A program made the position numbers and the translations under genes. DNA of 64,000 nt. Origin: Microbacterium sp. SSM24 (GTDB taxonomy: Bacteria; Actinomycetota; Actinomycetes; Actinomycetales; Microbacteriaceae). Location of the stretch: assembly GCF_025989145.1 (NCBI RefSeq), contig NZ_JAPDNQ010000002.1:558001-622000 (forward strand). The letters are read 5' to 3'. The notes below the pieces were generated by a model. That model was not told where the DNA came from and searched no databases. It saw only the letters and a list, made by a program, of their open reading frames with translations. Within the stretch, counting starts at the first letter, position 1; each line of letters opens with the position of its first letter. This document shows, piece by piece, positions 35,203 through 45,999 of the stretch.

Positions 35203-35942
35203 CGATCGCCTCCGTCGCGCGCGGATGAGACGTGCGCGAGGGAGCGGATGCCGCGCTCCAGATGCCACTGCGCATAGGCGGCGATGAGACCGGATGCCGC
35301 AGCGCACGACGCCGCGGAGGAGGCATCCACTCGCTCCCACTCGCCAGCCATCAGCGAGTCCAGGAGCTGGGCGGTGTCGGGGTGGACGCGCGCCGCCCCG
35401 GTCGGTGCGCAGTCGTGGCAGATCATGCCGCCGAGCTGCGCGACGAACGTGTCGTGGGGTCCTGGAGCGCCGCACCGTGCGCACTCGGAGAGCCCGGGGG
35501 CCCAGCCCGACAGCGCCATCGCCCGGAGCAGGTAGGAGTCGAGGACGCTGCGCGAGGCATGCTCGCCGCGGGCGAGTGCACGCAGTCCTCCGACCAGCAG
35601 CAGGTATTGCTGGGGTGTCGCCTCGGCTTCGTTGAGGCGGTCGGCGGCCTCCACCATCGCGTGCGCCGACGTGTACCGGTCGTAGTGGGTGGCGATGTCG
35701 GCGCCGTACGATCCGAGCGACTCGGCCTGCTGGATGATGTCGAGGGAGCGTCCCTCGTACAGCTGCACGTCGGCGACCATGAACGGCTCGAGCCGGGCTC
35801 CGAAGCGGGACGTGGTGCGGCGCACGCCTTTGGCGACGGCGCGGATCTTGCCGTGGCGGCGGCTCAGCATCGTCACGATCCTGTCTGCCTCCCCCAGCTT
35901 GTGGGTGCGCAGGATCACGACTTCGTCGCGATAGGTGGGCAC
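35199..35942 (-). CDS. recO: DNA repair protein RecO
   Basis: A 247-residue recombination mediator that helps load RecA on gapped DNA. The N-terminal OB domain begins with [20 protein letters not shown] and [21 protein letters not shown] helical middle follows, and the C-terminal half has a zinc-binding pattern CARCGAPG...CHDC. The start codon GTG at 35942 is used; its GTG and spacing suit the family N-terminus. Overlaps uppS by 4 bases. Confidence 0.93.
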   Translation of the reverse strand: MPTYRDEVVILRTHKLGEADRIVTMLSRRHGKIRAVAKGVRRTTSRFGARLEPFMVADVQLYEGRSLDIIQQAESLGSYGADIATHYDRYTSAHAMVEAADRLNEAEATPQQYLLLVGGLRALARGEHASRSVLDSYLLRAMALSGWAPGLSECARCGAPGPHDTFVAQLGGMICHDCAPTGAARVHPDTAQLLDSLMAGEWERVDASSAASCAAASGLIAAYAQWHLERGIRSLAHVSSARDGGDR

Positions 35943-35995
35943 TCGTCAATTATGGTCTCCACCACCCACGCGGGCGCGGTGGCGCCCCGTGCCCG

Positions 35996-37183
35996 TCAGT
36001 CCTGGATGCCGCCCAGCTCCTTCGAGACGTCGAGCAGGTGCGGGAGCGCGAGCTCGATCGACTCCATCGTCGCCGTCAGCGAGATGCGGAAGTGGTGCGG
36101 CTGCACGAACAGCGATCCGGGCATCAGGTGGACGCCGCGGCTCGCGAGGGCATCGCAGAACGCCTCGCCGTCGCCGCCCGGCGCCTTCCCCCACAGGTAG
36201 AACGTGCCCTCCGGCCGCGTCATCTCGACGCCTGCACCGACGAGCGCGTCGTAGAGCCGATCGCGCTTGCGGGCGAGTTCGGCGACATCGATCGAGACGT
36301 TCTCGAGCGCCGGCACCGAGTACTGCATCACCGCGTCGGGGAATCCCCAGCCGATCGCGAGGCCGAGAGGGAACAGCGCCGCACGCAGCGCGTCGCGATC
36401 CTCGCGTGGGATCAGCGGCGACAGGGCCAGGTAGCCGAGGCGCTGACCCGGCGCGAGGAGCACCTTTCCGTAGCTGTAGGCGATGACCGTCCACGGATAC
36501 GCCGCCGCGGGGCTCGCGAAGTCGATGCCGTCGAACCGGATGCGCCGGTAGGGCTCGTCGGAGAGCAGCCAGATCCTGCGGCCGTTCGCCCTCGACGCGC
36601 TTTCGAGCATCTCGGCGAGCGCGCGCCACGTGGCCGCGGGATAGACCCGGCCGGTGGGGTTCGCGGGCGAGTTCACGATCACCACGCGCGTCCGCGGCGT
36701 GATCGCTCGGGCGATGACCTCCACATCGAGATCGAACGTGTCGGTGTCCAGCGCCGCGCGCACCGGTGCGAGGTCGGCGGCGTACAGCATCGGCTCGTAG
36801 CAGAACCACCCCGGGACGGGGATGACGACTTCGTCGCCGGCGTCGGTCAGCAGACCCAGCGCGAGCGAGATCGCCCCGAACGCGCCCTGGGTCATGGCGA
36901 TGTCATCGGGCTCGAACGCGAGGCCGACCTCGGCTCTCAGCGCATCCGCGACCGTCTGCTGCGCGAGAGGCTCGCTCGTCTTGTACGCGAACCAGTCGAC
37001 GCTCTGCGGCTCGATCTGCGCTCGCAGCGCGTCGGTCAACCCCGGCAGCGCGAACTCGTGCGGATTGCCGAAGGTGAAGTCGAGCGCGTCGGGGTCGTCC
37101 GCCGCCGCCTGCATCTTCGCGAAGAACGTCGTGACGACATCCACCGCCGCCTTCGCTCTCGTCGCGCGCACCGAGATCGTCAT
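35996..37183 (-). CDS. PLP-dependent class I aminotransferase
   Basis: A 395-residue fold-type I aminotransferase. The PLP lysine is in IAYSYGKVLLAPGQRLGYL. Other family marks are TQGAFGAISLALGLL, VNSPANPTGRVYP, LLSDEPYRRIRFDG and the C-terminal substrate-Arg segment HHFRISLTA. The subgroup is aspartate/tyrosine/aromatic-like; the substrate is not certain. The ATG at 37183 is preferred because GGAAAGG lies 8 bases upstream. It diverges from the marR gene across 98 bases that include an operator-like palindrome, so a shared control is possible. Confidence 0.9.
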   Translation of the reverse strand: MTISVRATRAKAAVDVVTTFFAKMQAAADDPDALDFTFGNPHEFALPGLTDALRAQIEPQSVDWFAYKTSEPLAQQTVADALRAEVGLAFEPDDIAMTQGAFGAISLALGLLTDAGDEVVIPVPGWFCYEPMLYAADLAPVRAALDTDTFDLDVEVIARAITPRTRVVIVNSPANPTGRVYPAATWRALAEMLESASRANGRRIWLLSDEPYRRIRFDGIDFASPAAAYPWTVIAYSYGKVLLAPGQRLGYLALSPLIPREDRDALRAALFPLGLAIGWGFPDAVMQYSVPALENVSIDVAELARKRDRLYDALVGAGVEMTRPEGTFYLWGKAPGGDGEAFCDALASRGVHLMPGSLFVQPHHFRISLTATMESIELALPHLLDVSKELGGIQD

Positions 37184-37261
37184 GGCCGTCACCTTTCCCC
37201 AGGGTCGCGGAACCTGCGGCAAGGATCCCAACAGATCCGGGCCCGGGTCAACGGGTGGTCA

Positions 37262-37284
37262 CATACTGTATTCTGTTCACTATG
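37262..37284 (+). promoter_or_regulatory. imperfect palindrome over marR -10 box and start codon
   Basis: CATACTG (37262-37268) and CACTATG (37278-37284) form an imperfect 23-bp palindrome that contains the -10-like TATTCT (37269-37274) and the marR ATG. This is the only AT-rich spot in the divergent region. It fits autoregulation of a leaderless marR transcript. Confidence 0.5.
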
Positions 37285-37746
37285 TCTGGGACTCACGTAC
37301 TCGATACGCTCCTCGCCATCTCCCGCATCCTCGAGACGGACCAGGAGCGCGAGCTCGATCGCCGCGGGCTCACCGTGCCCCGGACGCACCTGATGTGGGT
37401 GCTCTTCCACGGCGGACCGACGACGCAGGTCCACCTCGCCGAGGCGCTCGCCGTGACACCCCGGTACATCACGACGCTCGTGGACGCCCTCGACACCACC
37501 GGTCTCGCCCGCCGCGAACCGCACCCGACCGACCGCCGAGCCGTCCTGGTGCACCTCACCGAGCGCGGTCTCTCGATCATGGAGACGATGGATGCCGAGC
37601 ACACCGACCTCGGTGCGGCCCTCATCGACGGTCTCGACGACGAGACGGTGCGGACGGCGATCCGGGCGCTCGACCACGTGCACGGCAGGCTCGAGCACCT
37701 CGTCGCCGAGCACGAGCGCGCACAGCGGGAGCGTGAGGAGCCATGA
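37282..37746 (+). CDS. MarR-family transcriptional regulator
   Basis: A 154-residue winged helix-turn-helix protein. The recognition helix region is THLMWVLFHGGPTTQVHLAE and VTPRYITTLVDALDTTG, and the wing is RREPHPTDRRAVLVHLTERG; the last 50 residues form a dimerisation helix. ATG at 37282 is chosen over a GTG at 37255 because the -10 box TATTCT lies just 7 bases upstream, giving a leaderless start. A coupled membrane protein gene follows (ATGA overlap) and an aminotransferase gene diverges, both candidate targets. The inducer is unknown. Confidence 0.9.
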   Translation: MSGTHVLDTLLAISRILETDQERELDRRGLTVPRTHLMWVLFHGGPTTQVHLAEALAVTPRYITTLVDALDTTGLARREPHPTDRRAVLVHLTERGLSIMETMDAEHTDLGAALIDGLDDETVRTAIRALDHVHGRLEHLVAEHERAQREREEP

Positions 37747-38393
37747 CCGGCCTCGCACCCGAGACGGCTCGCACGGCATCGCTCCGACCGCTCGAGCGTG
37801 TCGTGTGGATCGCCCGCGCCGCGTGGCGCGCCGAGATCGGCATCTGGCGGAGCCTGGGCCGATGGCTCTTCCGGCGCCCGCGCGTGCCCCGCGGGGCGTC
37901 CGGGTTCACCTATCACTCCCCCGTGCTCACGATCCTCGTGATCTTCATCGTGCTGTCGGCGATCGAGATCCCGATCGTCGACCTCATCGTGCATCGATGG
38001 CCGTGGGTGCGCATCCCGCTCCTCGCCCTCGGCATCTGGGGCGTGACGTGGATGATCGGACTGCTCCTCAGCTACCTGACGCGACCCCATGCGGTCGGCC
38101 CCGAAGGCATCCGCGCGCGTCTCGGCGCCGACATCGATGTCGACCTGCCGTGGGACGCGGTCGCGAGCGTCGAGAAGTCGCGCGACGTCCTCGAGAAGGC
38201 CCCGAAGGTGCGTGATGAACCGCACGGCCGCACCCTCGCCCTGCGTATGCAGAACGAGACGAACGTCCTCGTCACCCTCGAGAAGCCCGTCCGGACGCGT
38301 GTCGGCGACTCCGAGGCCGAGCTCGATGCCGTACGGCTGTGGGTCGACGATCTCGACGGCTTCATGACGGCGGTGCGCACGCACATCCCGTGA
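37743..38393 (+). CDS. membrane protein coupled to marR
   Basis: A 216-residue protein of unknown function. Two hydrophobic helices (about residues 60-82 and 88-112) are preceded by a basic N-terminal region (RAAWRAEIGIWRSLGRWLFRRPRVPRG) and followed by a soluble C-terminal part with alternating hydrophobic strands (GIRARLGADIDVDLPWDAVASVEK, then RTLALRMQNETNVLVTLEKP) that resembles a bacterial PH-like fold, without certain homology. The ATG overlaps the marR stop by 4 bases, so the regulator and this protein are made together. Confidence 0.78.
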   Translation: MTGLAPETARTASLRPLERVVWIARAAWRAEIGIWRSLGRWLFRRPRVPRGASGFTYHSPVLTILVIFIVLSAIEIPIVDLIVHRWPWVRIPLLALGIWGVTWMIGLLLSYLTRPHAVGPEGIRARLGADIDVDLPWDAVASVEKSRDVLEKAPKVRDEPHGRTLALRMQNETNVLVTLEKPVRTRVGDSEAELDAVRLWVDDLDGFMTAVRTHIP

Positions 38394-38401
38394 CCCGCCA
38401 C

Positions 38402-38407
38402 GACAAT
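38402..38407 (+). promoter_or_regulatory. -10-like box before the TRIC-type channel gene
   Basis: GACAAT ends 6 bases before the GTG at 38414. It fits a leaderless start, but it lies just after the previous gene, so read-through is also possible. Confidence 0.35.
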
Positions 38408-38413
38408 GGTGGG

Positions 38414-39100
38414 GTGGACGAACCGATCTTCGTGATCCCGCTGTGGGCCGACCTCATCGCCGTCGGCCTCGGCGGCATCCAAGGCGCCCTGTTCGCGTCG
38501 GGCTTCCGCGGGCAGCGCCGACTGGATCTGCTCGGCGTCGCGATCATCGGCATCGTCGTGGGCATGGGCGGCGGGCTCATCCGCGACCTCCTGCTCAACG
38601 TCACGCCCGTCACCCTCCAGAGCAACTGGTACCTGCTCACCGCCACCGGGGCGGCGCTGCTCGGGATGCTGCTCGCGGGCCTCTTCCAGCGACTCAACGC
38701 CGCGATCGTCGGCCTGGACGCGCTCGTGATCGGTCTGTTCGGCGCCTTCGGCACGAGCAAGGCGCTCTTCCTGGGCCTCCCCCTCGTCCCCGCGGTCTTC
38801 GTCGGCGTGTGCGCCGCGGTCGGCGGCGGCATCCTCCGAGACATGATCATGGGTCTGCCCGTCGCGATCATGCACGTCGGCTCGCTCTACGCCGTGGCGG
38901 CCGGGGTCGGATGCCTCGTGCTCGCAGGTGCGAACGCATTCGGGCTCGACCTCGTGATCGCCGCGGTGGTCGGCGTGGTCGTGACGACCGTGATCCGCCT
39001 GCTGGCCGTGATCTTCGACATCTCACTGCCCGAGCAGCGCGCGCTCTACCGGCGCAAGGTCGCCGTCGAGACCTCCGCGATCCCGATCGTCAAGTCCTGA
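38414..39100 (+). CDS. TRIC cation channel family (UPF0126) membrane protein
   Basis: A 228-residue membrane protein with seven hydrophobic helices in two repeated halves. Each half carries the family glycine motif followed by an arginine pair: GGGLIRDLLLN (first half) and GGGILRDMIMG (second half). Such proteins form trimeric intracellular cation-type channels; in bacteria they also appear as YadS/UPF0126, with suggested roles in glycine or ion transport. GTG at 38414 is chosen because upstream in-frame codons lie in the previous gene. It converges on leuA. Confidence 0.9.
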   Translation: MDEPIFVIPLWADLIAVGLGGIQGALFASGFRGQRRLDLLGVAIIGIVVGMGGGLIRDLLLNVTPVTLQSNWYLLTATGAALLGMLLAGLFQRLNAAIVGLDALVIGLFGAFGTSKALFLGLPLVPAVFVGVCAAVGGGILRDMIMGLPVAIMHVGSLYAVAAGVGCLVLAGANAFGLDLVIAAVVGVVVTTVIRLLAVIFDISLPEQRALYRRKVAVETSAIPIVKS

Positions 39101-39145
39101 CGATCGGATGCCGAAGCATCCGGTCGTCCGCGCGCGGGAGGGCGA

Positions 39146-40969
<1,824 letters not shown>

Positions 40970-40991
<22 letters not shown>

Positions 40992-41020
40992 CAGCTAAGG
41001 AGAAGCGAGCCTGCACGCAT
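40970..41020 (-). CDS. leuL: leuA leader peptide
   Basis: A 16-residue open frame, MRAGSLLLSCRDEASI, with three consecutive leucine codons (CTT CTC CTT), ending in TAG 63 bases before leuA. A -10-like TACCCT box on the minus strand (41027-41032) ends 6 bases before its ATG, so the mRNA would begin at the peptide start codon. This is the classical arrangement of a ribosome-mediated attenuator for leucine biosynthesis: shortage of charged tRNA-Leu stalls the ribosome at the Leu codons and changes folding of the downstream hairpin. Attenuation of leuA has been predicted for other actinobacteria. The peptide itself is not expected to have another role. Confidence 0.85.
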
Positions 41021-41142
41021 GACCTCAGGGTACACCCGTGCGGAGCGGGTTCGCGAACCGCCCGTCACACGCGGGCGACGGATGCCGCACCGTGCCGGAT
41101 CTCGATGTGAGACGATCGCGCCACCGCCGACACTTCCCGGGT

Positions 41143-41790
41143 ATGACACGTCACCGTCGACACCTGCTGGTCGCGCTGAGCGCGGCATCCGTCCTCGCTC
41201 TCGCCGGCTGCGCCACGCCCTCCGGATCGGGCGCACCCGCCGGCGCTTCGGACGCCCCTCCGGGCGCTTCGCTCGGTTCGCTCTGGCCCGCACCGCCCGA
41301 GGGCGATGTCGTCGCGCAGGGCACCGTGATGGATGTCGGCGGCGAGGCCGAGCTGTGCCTCGGCGCGGTGGCCGAGTCCTACCCGCCCCAGTGCAGCGGC
41401 GTGCCGATCACGAACTGGACATGGGACGGCATCGAGGGATCCGAGACGTCGGGCGACACGACCTGGGGCTCCTACGCCGTGCAGGGCACGTACGACGGCG
41501 AGGAGTTCACGGTCACGCAGCCGCCGATCATGCTCGCGCTCTACGACCCCATGATGCCGGAGGACCCGACCGGCGGCGAGCCCGGCGCCGGCGACGAGAA
41601 GACGCTCCTCGCGATCCAGGAGGACCTCCCCGACGCACTCGACGAGGCCTACCTGAGCTCGTACCCCGAAAACGGGTGGCTGTGGGTCGACGTCGTGTGG
41701 GACGACGGCACGTGGCAGGATGCCGCGGACGCGGACTACGGCGAGAACACCGTCATCATCCGCTCGGCCCTCCGCCCGGTCGACGGCTGA
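41143..41790 (+). CDS. putative lipoprotein
   Basis: A 215-residue exported protein with a basic start (MTRHRRH), a hydrophobic core and the lipobox LAGC (lipidated Cys at about 20 in LALAGCATPSG). After a Ser/Gly/Ala/Pro linker the mature part is acidic and contains a pair CLGAVAESYPPQC that could form a disulfide, plus many Trp and Gly-Asp segments (TNWTWDGIEGSETSGDTTWG). The C-terminal tail has ENTVIIRSALRPVDG. No family recognised. The ATG at 41143 is used; an in-frame ATG at 41038 would put the signal too far inside. It converges on era, 6 bases after the stop. Confidence 0.85.
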   Translation: MTRHRRHLLVALSAASVLALAGCATPSGSGAPAGASDAPPGASLGSLWPAPPEGDVVAQGTVMDVGGEAELCLGAVAESYPPQCSGVPITNWTWDGIEGSETSGDTTWGSYAVQGTYDGEEFTVTQPPIMLALYDPMMPEDPTGGEPGAGDEKTLLAIQEDLPDALDEAYLSSYPENGWLWVDVVWDDGTWQDAADADYGENTVIIRSALRPVDG

Positions 41791-41796
41791 TCGGCG

Positions 41797-42693
41797 TCAG
41801 AAGCCGAGACGGCCGAGCTGCTTCGGATCGCGCTGCCATTCCTTCGCAACGCGCACGTGGAGCGACAGGAAGACGCGGGTTCCGACGAGCGGCTCGATGC
41901 CGGCGCGCGCACGCTTGCCGACGTCGGCCAGACGCGACCCCTTCCGGCCGATGATGATCGCCTTCTGGCTGTCGCGCTCGACGACGATGTTCGCGTAGAT
42001 GTCGGTGAGGTCCGAGTCCTCGCGGGGCGACATCTGCTCGATCGTCACCGCGATCGAGTGCGGCAGCTCGTCGCGCACGCCCTCGAGCGCGGCTTCGCGG
42101 ATGATCTCGGCGACGCGGTCCTCGATCGACTCGTCGGTCACGACATCGGCATCGTAGAGAGCCGGCCCCTCGGGCATGAGCGCGAGGAGCTCGTCGGTGA
42201 GCACGTCGAGCTGCTCACGGGTCAGCGCAGACAGCGGGATGACGGCTGCCCAGTCCTCGCGCAGGGAGTCGACCTCCATGAGCCGCTCGGTGATCTGGTC
42301 GCGTGAGGCGGCATCGGTCTTGGTGACGATCGCCACCTTCTTCGCCCGCGGATATCCGTTCAGCGATTCGGCGATGCGTCGGTCTCCGGGACCGACCTTC
42401 TCGGTCGCCGGCACGCAGAAGCCGATCACGTCGACATCGCCGAGCACCTGCTCCACGAGGCTGTTCAGCCGCTCTCCCAGCAGCGTGCGGGGCTTGTGGA
42501 TGCCGGGAGTGTCGACGATCACGAGCTGCCCTGCGGGACGATTCAGGATGCCGCGGATCGCGCGACGCGTCGTCTGAGGCTTATCGCTCGTGATGGCGAC
42601 CTTCTCGCCGACGAGGGCGTTGGTGAGCGTCGACTTCCCCACGTTGGGACGACCGACGAAGGTCACGAACCCGGATCGGGTCTTCTCGGTCAT
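41797..42693 (-). CDS. era: GTPase Era
   Basis: A 298-residue GTPase that binds the 3' end of 16S rRNA and assists 30S assembly. G1 is GRPNVGKST (residues 14-22), G3 is DTPG, and G4 reads TKTD in place of the classical NKxD. The C-terminal KH domain includes QKAIIIGRKGSRLADVGKRARAGIE. The ATG overlaps the upstream CNNM gene stop as ATGA. It is the last gene of the hrcA-dnaJ-rsmE-HIT-phoH-ybeY-CNNM-era run. Confidence 0.96.
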   Translation of the reverse strand: MTEKTRSGFVTFVGRPNVGKSTLTNALVGEKVAITSDKPQTTRRAIRGILNRPAGQLVIVDTPGIHKPRTLLGERLNSLVEQVLGDVDVIGFCVPATEKVGPGDRRIAESLNGYPRAKKVAIVTKTDAASRDQITERLMEVDSLREDWAAVIPLSALTREQLDVLTDELLALMPEGPALYDADVVTDESIEDRVAEIIREAALEGVRDELPHSIAVTIEQMSPREDSDLTDIYANIVVERDSQKAIIIGRKGSRLADVGKRARAGIEPLVGTRVFLSLHVRVAKEWQRDPKQLGRLGF

Positions 42694-44054
42694 GCGCGTT
42701 CGCCTTTCCTGGATGCGCGAGCATCGCCGTTGCGCGCCGAGACGACGCGAACCTCACCGGTGCGGGGCGCGCGTCCGAACGCCGCCTCGACCGCGTCGAG
42801 TGCGTCGCCGCGCTCGACGAACACCGTCGAGATGCCGCGGCCTCGGCCGCGCGACGCGCCGCCGGTCATCACGAGGCCGGAGTACTCCGCCGTCGCTCCC
42901 GGCTGCGGGACGCGTCCGAGCGCCTTGCCCAGGAGTCCGCCGATCGAGTCGACGTCCTCGTCCTCCAGCTCGATGCCGAAGAGGTCCCCCACCTCGTCGA
43001 GGCCCAGGCGGGCGCTCACTCGGAAGCGACCGGGCTCGAGCTCGGTCACCTCGTCGCCGCGCGGGTCGTACTCGTCGGCGATCTCGCCCACGAGCTCCTC
43101 GATCAGGTCCTCGAGCGTGACGAGGCCCGAAACGCCCCCGTACTCGTCGATCACGAGGCACACATGCACTGCATCGCGCTTCATCTGCTGCAGCAGTGTC
43201 TCGGCCTTCATCGACTCGGGCACGAACACCGCGGGCCGCGCGATGCGGCTGATGGGAGCATCCCGCCAACCCGTCTCGTCCCGGAAGCCGAACTGCACGA
43301 GGTCCTTCAGGTACAGGACGCCGACGACGTCGTCCGCCTCGTCATCGACGATCGGCACGCGGGAGATGCCCTTGTCGAGAAAGATCTGCATCGCTTCGCG
43401 CGTGGAGGACGAGGCATCCACCGTCACCATGTCGGTGCGGGGAACCATCACAGCGCGCACGAACGTGTCGGTGAAGTCGAAGACGGAGTGGATGAGCTCC
43501 CGATCGTCCTCTTCGATGAGCTCGTTCTCGGCGGCTTCGTCGATGATGCTGAGCAGCTGCTCCTCGGACGCGAACGACGAGCCCCGGGGCACGCCGGGAG
43601 TGATCCTCGTGCCGAGGGCGACCAGACCGTGCGCCAGGGGGCCGAGCAGGATCCGCACACCGCGCACCACCGGAGCGGCGCCCCGCAGCAGGCCCTTCGC
43701 GTGCAGCCGGCCGACGTGACGCGGGCTCGCGCCCACGACGACGAACGACACACCGGTCATCAGCACCGCCGCCGCGAGCATCGCCCACCAGATGCTGTCG
43801 AAGAGCAGCGTGAAGGCCACCGTCACCAGCACGGCGGCCGTGGTCTCGGCCAGGACGCGGATGAAGATGACGGCGTTCGCATGCGCATCCGGGTCCGCGG
43901 CGATCCGCCGCAGGGAGGACGCGTTGCGACCGGATGCGCCGAGCTCGGCCAGATCGGCGCGGGAGGTGACCCCGAGCGCCGCATCGATGGCGACCATGAG
44001 CGCACCGAAGGCGAGCAGCAGCGCCGCGCCGACGAGAAGGAGTGCCGCGGTCAT
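42690..44054 (-). CDS. CNNM/CorC-type hemolysin family protein
   Basis: A 454-residue membrane protein. Its first 130 residues hold several hydrophobic helices of a DUF21-type domain. Two CBS domains follow (about residues 210-340: VRAVMVPRTDMVTVDASSSTREA, then AVFVPESMKAETLLQQMKRD), and then a CorC/HlyC-type transporter-associated domain at the end. This layout is that of magnesium/cobalt-export proteins related to CNNM. The function is inferred from the family. Overlaps both ybeY and era as ATGA. Confidence 0.9.
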   Translation of the reverse strand: MTAALLLVGAALLLAFGALMVAIDAALGVTSRADLAELGASGRNASSLRRIAADPDAHANAVIFIRVLAETTAAVLVTVAFTLLFDSIWWAMLAAAVLMTGVSFVVVGASPRHVGRLHAKGLLRGAAPVVRGVRILLGPLAHGLVALGTRITPGVPRGSSFASEEQLLSIIDEAAENELIEEDDRELIHSVFDFTDTFVRAVMVPRTDMVTVDASSSTREAMQIFLDKGISRVPIVDDEADDVVGVLYLKDLVQFGFRDETGWRDAPISRIARPAVFVPESMKAETLLQQMKRDAVHVCLVIDEYGGVSGLVTLEDLIEELVGEIADEYDPRGDEVTELEPGRFRVSARLGLDEVGDLFGIELEDEDVDSIGGLLGKALGRVPQPGATAEYSGLVMTGGASRGRGRGISTVFVERGDALDAVEAAFGRAPRTGEVRVVSARNGDARASRKGERA

Positions 44055-44521
44055 GCGCGATTTCGGCGACGCTCCACGGCCTGGAAGGCCGTGATGAGCT
44101 CGCGCTGCAGACCGAACATCTCGCGCTCCTCTTCCGGCTCGGCGTGGTCGAAGCCGAGAAGGTGCAGCAGGCCGTGCGTGGTGAGCATCACCAGCTCGTC
44201 CATCGTCGAGTGCTGGGCCGCCACCGCCTGTGTCTCGGCGACCTGCGGGCACAGCACGATGTCGCCGAGCAGTCCGGCGGGCGTCGGCGCATCGTCGGTG
44301 CCGGGGCGCAGCTCGTCCATCGGGAAGCTGAGCACGTCGGTCGGCCCGGGCTCGTCCATCCACTGGACGTGGAGCGCCTCCATCGCACCCTCGTCGACGA
44401 GGAGGATCGCGACATCCGCGTCCGGGCTCACATTGAGCTCGCTGAGGTTGTTCTCCATGAGCCGCAGGAGGACGGTCTCGTCGACCGCGATTCCGGATTC
44501 GTTGCTGATCTCGATCGTCAT
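44051..44521 (-). CDS. ybeY: endoribonuclease YbeY (rRNA maturation factor)
   Basis: A 156-residue zinc enzyme that takes part in 16S rRNA 3' processing and ribosome quality control. The H3xH5xH metal motif is HGLLHLLGFDH, and the preceding PTDVLSFPMDE segment is the usual family mark. It overlaps phoH by 4 bases at its start and the CNNM gene by 4 bases at its end, so translation is likely coupled through the run. Confidence 0.95.
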   Translation of the reverse strand: MTIEISNESGIAVDETVLLRLMENNLSELNVSPDADVAILLVDEGAMEALHVQWMDEPGPTDVLSFPMDELRPGTDDAPTPAGLLGDIVLCPQVAETQAVAAQHSTMDELVMLTTHGLLHLLGFDHAEPEEEREMFGLQRELITAFQAVERRRNRA

Positions 44522-45609
44522 GATGAGGGTCCTCGCTTGGGGAGATGATCACGCGGACCCTGCGGCCGCATACCGGTGCGCCGTTCGGCGCGGTTGGCGA
44601 ACTCGGATGCCTCGTCTCGCTCCCGCCGCGAGGCGATCCGTCGTTCGTCGTACTCGGTGTACGCATCGACGATGCGACCGACGAGCGTGTGACGCACGAC
44701 GTCGTCGCTCGTGAGGTACGAGAAGTGGATGTCGTCGATGTCGCCCAGCACCCGGGTCACCAGTCGCAACCCCGATGAGCCCTGCGGGAGATCGACCTGA
44801 GTGATGTCGCCCGTCACCACCATGCGGGTGCCGAATCCGAGCCGCGTGAGGAACATCTTCATCTGCTCGGGGGTGGTGTTCTGCGCCTCGTCGAGCACCA
44901 CGAAGGAGTCGTTGAGCGTGCGCCCGCGCATGTACGCCAACGGCGCGACCTCGATCGTGCCGGTCGCCATGAGCTTGGGCACGAGCTCGGGGTCGAGCAT
45001 CTCGTTGAGCGCGTCGTACAGCGGTCGCAGATACGGGTCGATCTTGTCGGTCAGGGTGCCCGGCAGGAACCCGAGCCGCTCCCCCGCCTCGACGGCCGGC
45101 CTGGTCAGGATGATCCTGTTGACCTCTTTGCGCTGCAAGGCCTGAACGGCCTTGGCCATCGCGAGATAGGTCTTGCCCGTACCCGCCGGGCCGATGCCGA
45201 ACACGATCGTGTTCTCCTCGATCGCATCGACGTAGGCCTTCTGACCGAGGGTCTTCGGGCGGATGATCTTGCCGCGCGACGTCAGGATCGCCTCGCCGAG
45301 CACCTCGGACGGCCGCGGGCCGCCCTCGCTCCGGAGGATGCGGTTCGACGACGACACGTCGGACGGGTCGAGACCCTGTCCCGCCCTGGTCATGGCGAGC
45401 AGCTCGTCCACGAGCGAACGGGCCGCGGCGACGGCATCCGCTTCCCCCGTCAAGGTGATCTCGTTCCCCCGCACATGGACATCGACGGCAGGATGCTCGC
45501 GTTCGACGACGCGCAGGAGCCGGTCCTGCGGGCCGAGCAGCTGCACCATGGCGACGCCGTCCGCATACACGCGGTCGGTCACGGATTCGTGTGCTGTTTC
45601 GTCAGGCAC
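44518..45609 (-). CDS. phoH: PhoH-family ATPase
   Basis: A 363-residue cytoplasmic ATPase. Walker A is GPAGTGKTY in VFGIGPAGTGKTYLAMAKAV, Walker B is FVVLDEAQNTT, and RPAVEAGERLGFLPG with MVVTGDITQVDLP are typical for PhoH/YbeZ. An N-terminal KH-like part precedes it. The family is coupled to YbeY and is implicated in RNA metabolism. The GTG start at 45609, 8 bases into the HIT gene end, fits the ribosome site GGGAGAAGAGAG. Confidence 0.94.
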   Translation of the reverse strand: MPDETAHESVTDRVYADGVAMVQLLGPQDRLLRVVEREHPAVDVHVRGNEITLTGEADAVAAARSLVDELLAMTRAGQGLDPSDVSSSNRILRSEGGPRPSEVLGEAILTSRGKIIRPKTLGQKAYVDAIEENTIVFGIGPAGTGKTYLAMAKAVQALQRKEVNRIILTRPAVEAGERLGFLPGTLTDKIDPYLRPLYDALNEMLDPELVPKLMATGTIEVAPLAYMRGRTLNDSFVVLDEAQNTTPEQMKMFLTRLGFGTRMVVTGDITQVDLPQGSSGLRLVTRVLGDIDDIHFSYLTSDDVVRHTLVGRIVDAYTEYDERRIASRRERDEASEFANRAERRTGMRPQGPRDHLPKRGPSS

Positions 45610-45949
45610 CGAGACTCTCTTCTCCCAGTCCTCCGGCCAGCACATGGGCGTGCACGTGGAAGACGGTCTGGCCCGCGTTCGGGCCGGTGTTGAAAACGAG
45701 GCGGAAGTCGCCGTCGGCGTGCTCCGCCGCCAGGCTGTTCGCGAGGCCGACGACCTCGGCGAGGAGACCGGGGTCGCCCGCGGCGAGCTCGACGACGTTG
45801 CGGTACTCCTCGCTCTTGGGGATCACCAGGAGGTGGACCGGAGCCTTCGGCGCGATGTCGCGGATGGCGAACACGTTCTCGGTCTCCGCGATGATCTCGG
45901 ACGGGATCTCCCCGTTGCGGATGCGCGTGAAGATCGATGGATCGCTCAT
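45602..45949 (-). CDS. HIT-domain nucleotide-binding protein
   Basis: A 115-residue histidine-triad hydrolase of the HINT class. The active-site motif is FHVHAHVLAGG. It begins with SDPSIFTRIRNGEIPSEIIAETEN, the standard family start. HINT proteins hydrolyse nucleoside phosphoramidates and related adducts; the physiological substrate is not known. It lies between rsmE and phoH on the minus strand. Confidence 0.94.
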   Translation of the reverse strand: MSDPSIFTRIRNGEIPSEIIAETENVFAIRDIAPKAPVHLLVIPKSEEYRNVVELAAGDPGLLAEVVGLANSLAAEHADGDFRLVFNTGPNAGQTVFHVHAHVLAGGLGEESLGA

Positions 45950-45999
45950 GCTCCGAGTCTACCGACGGGGTGCGGCGATCGGACGGGTGGTACCGACCG

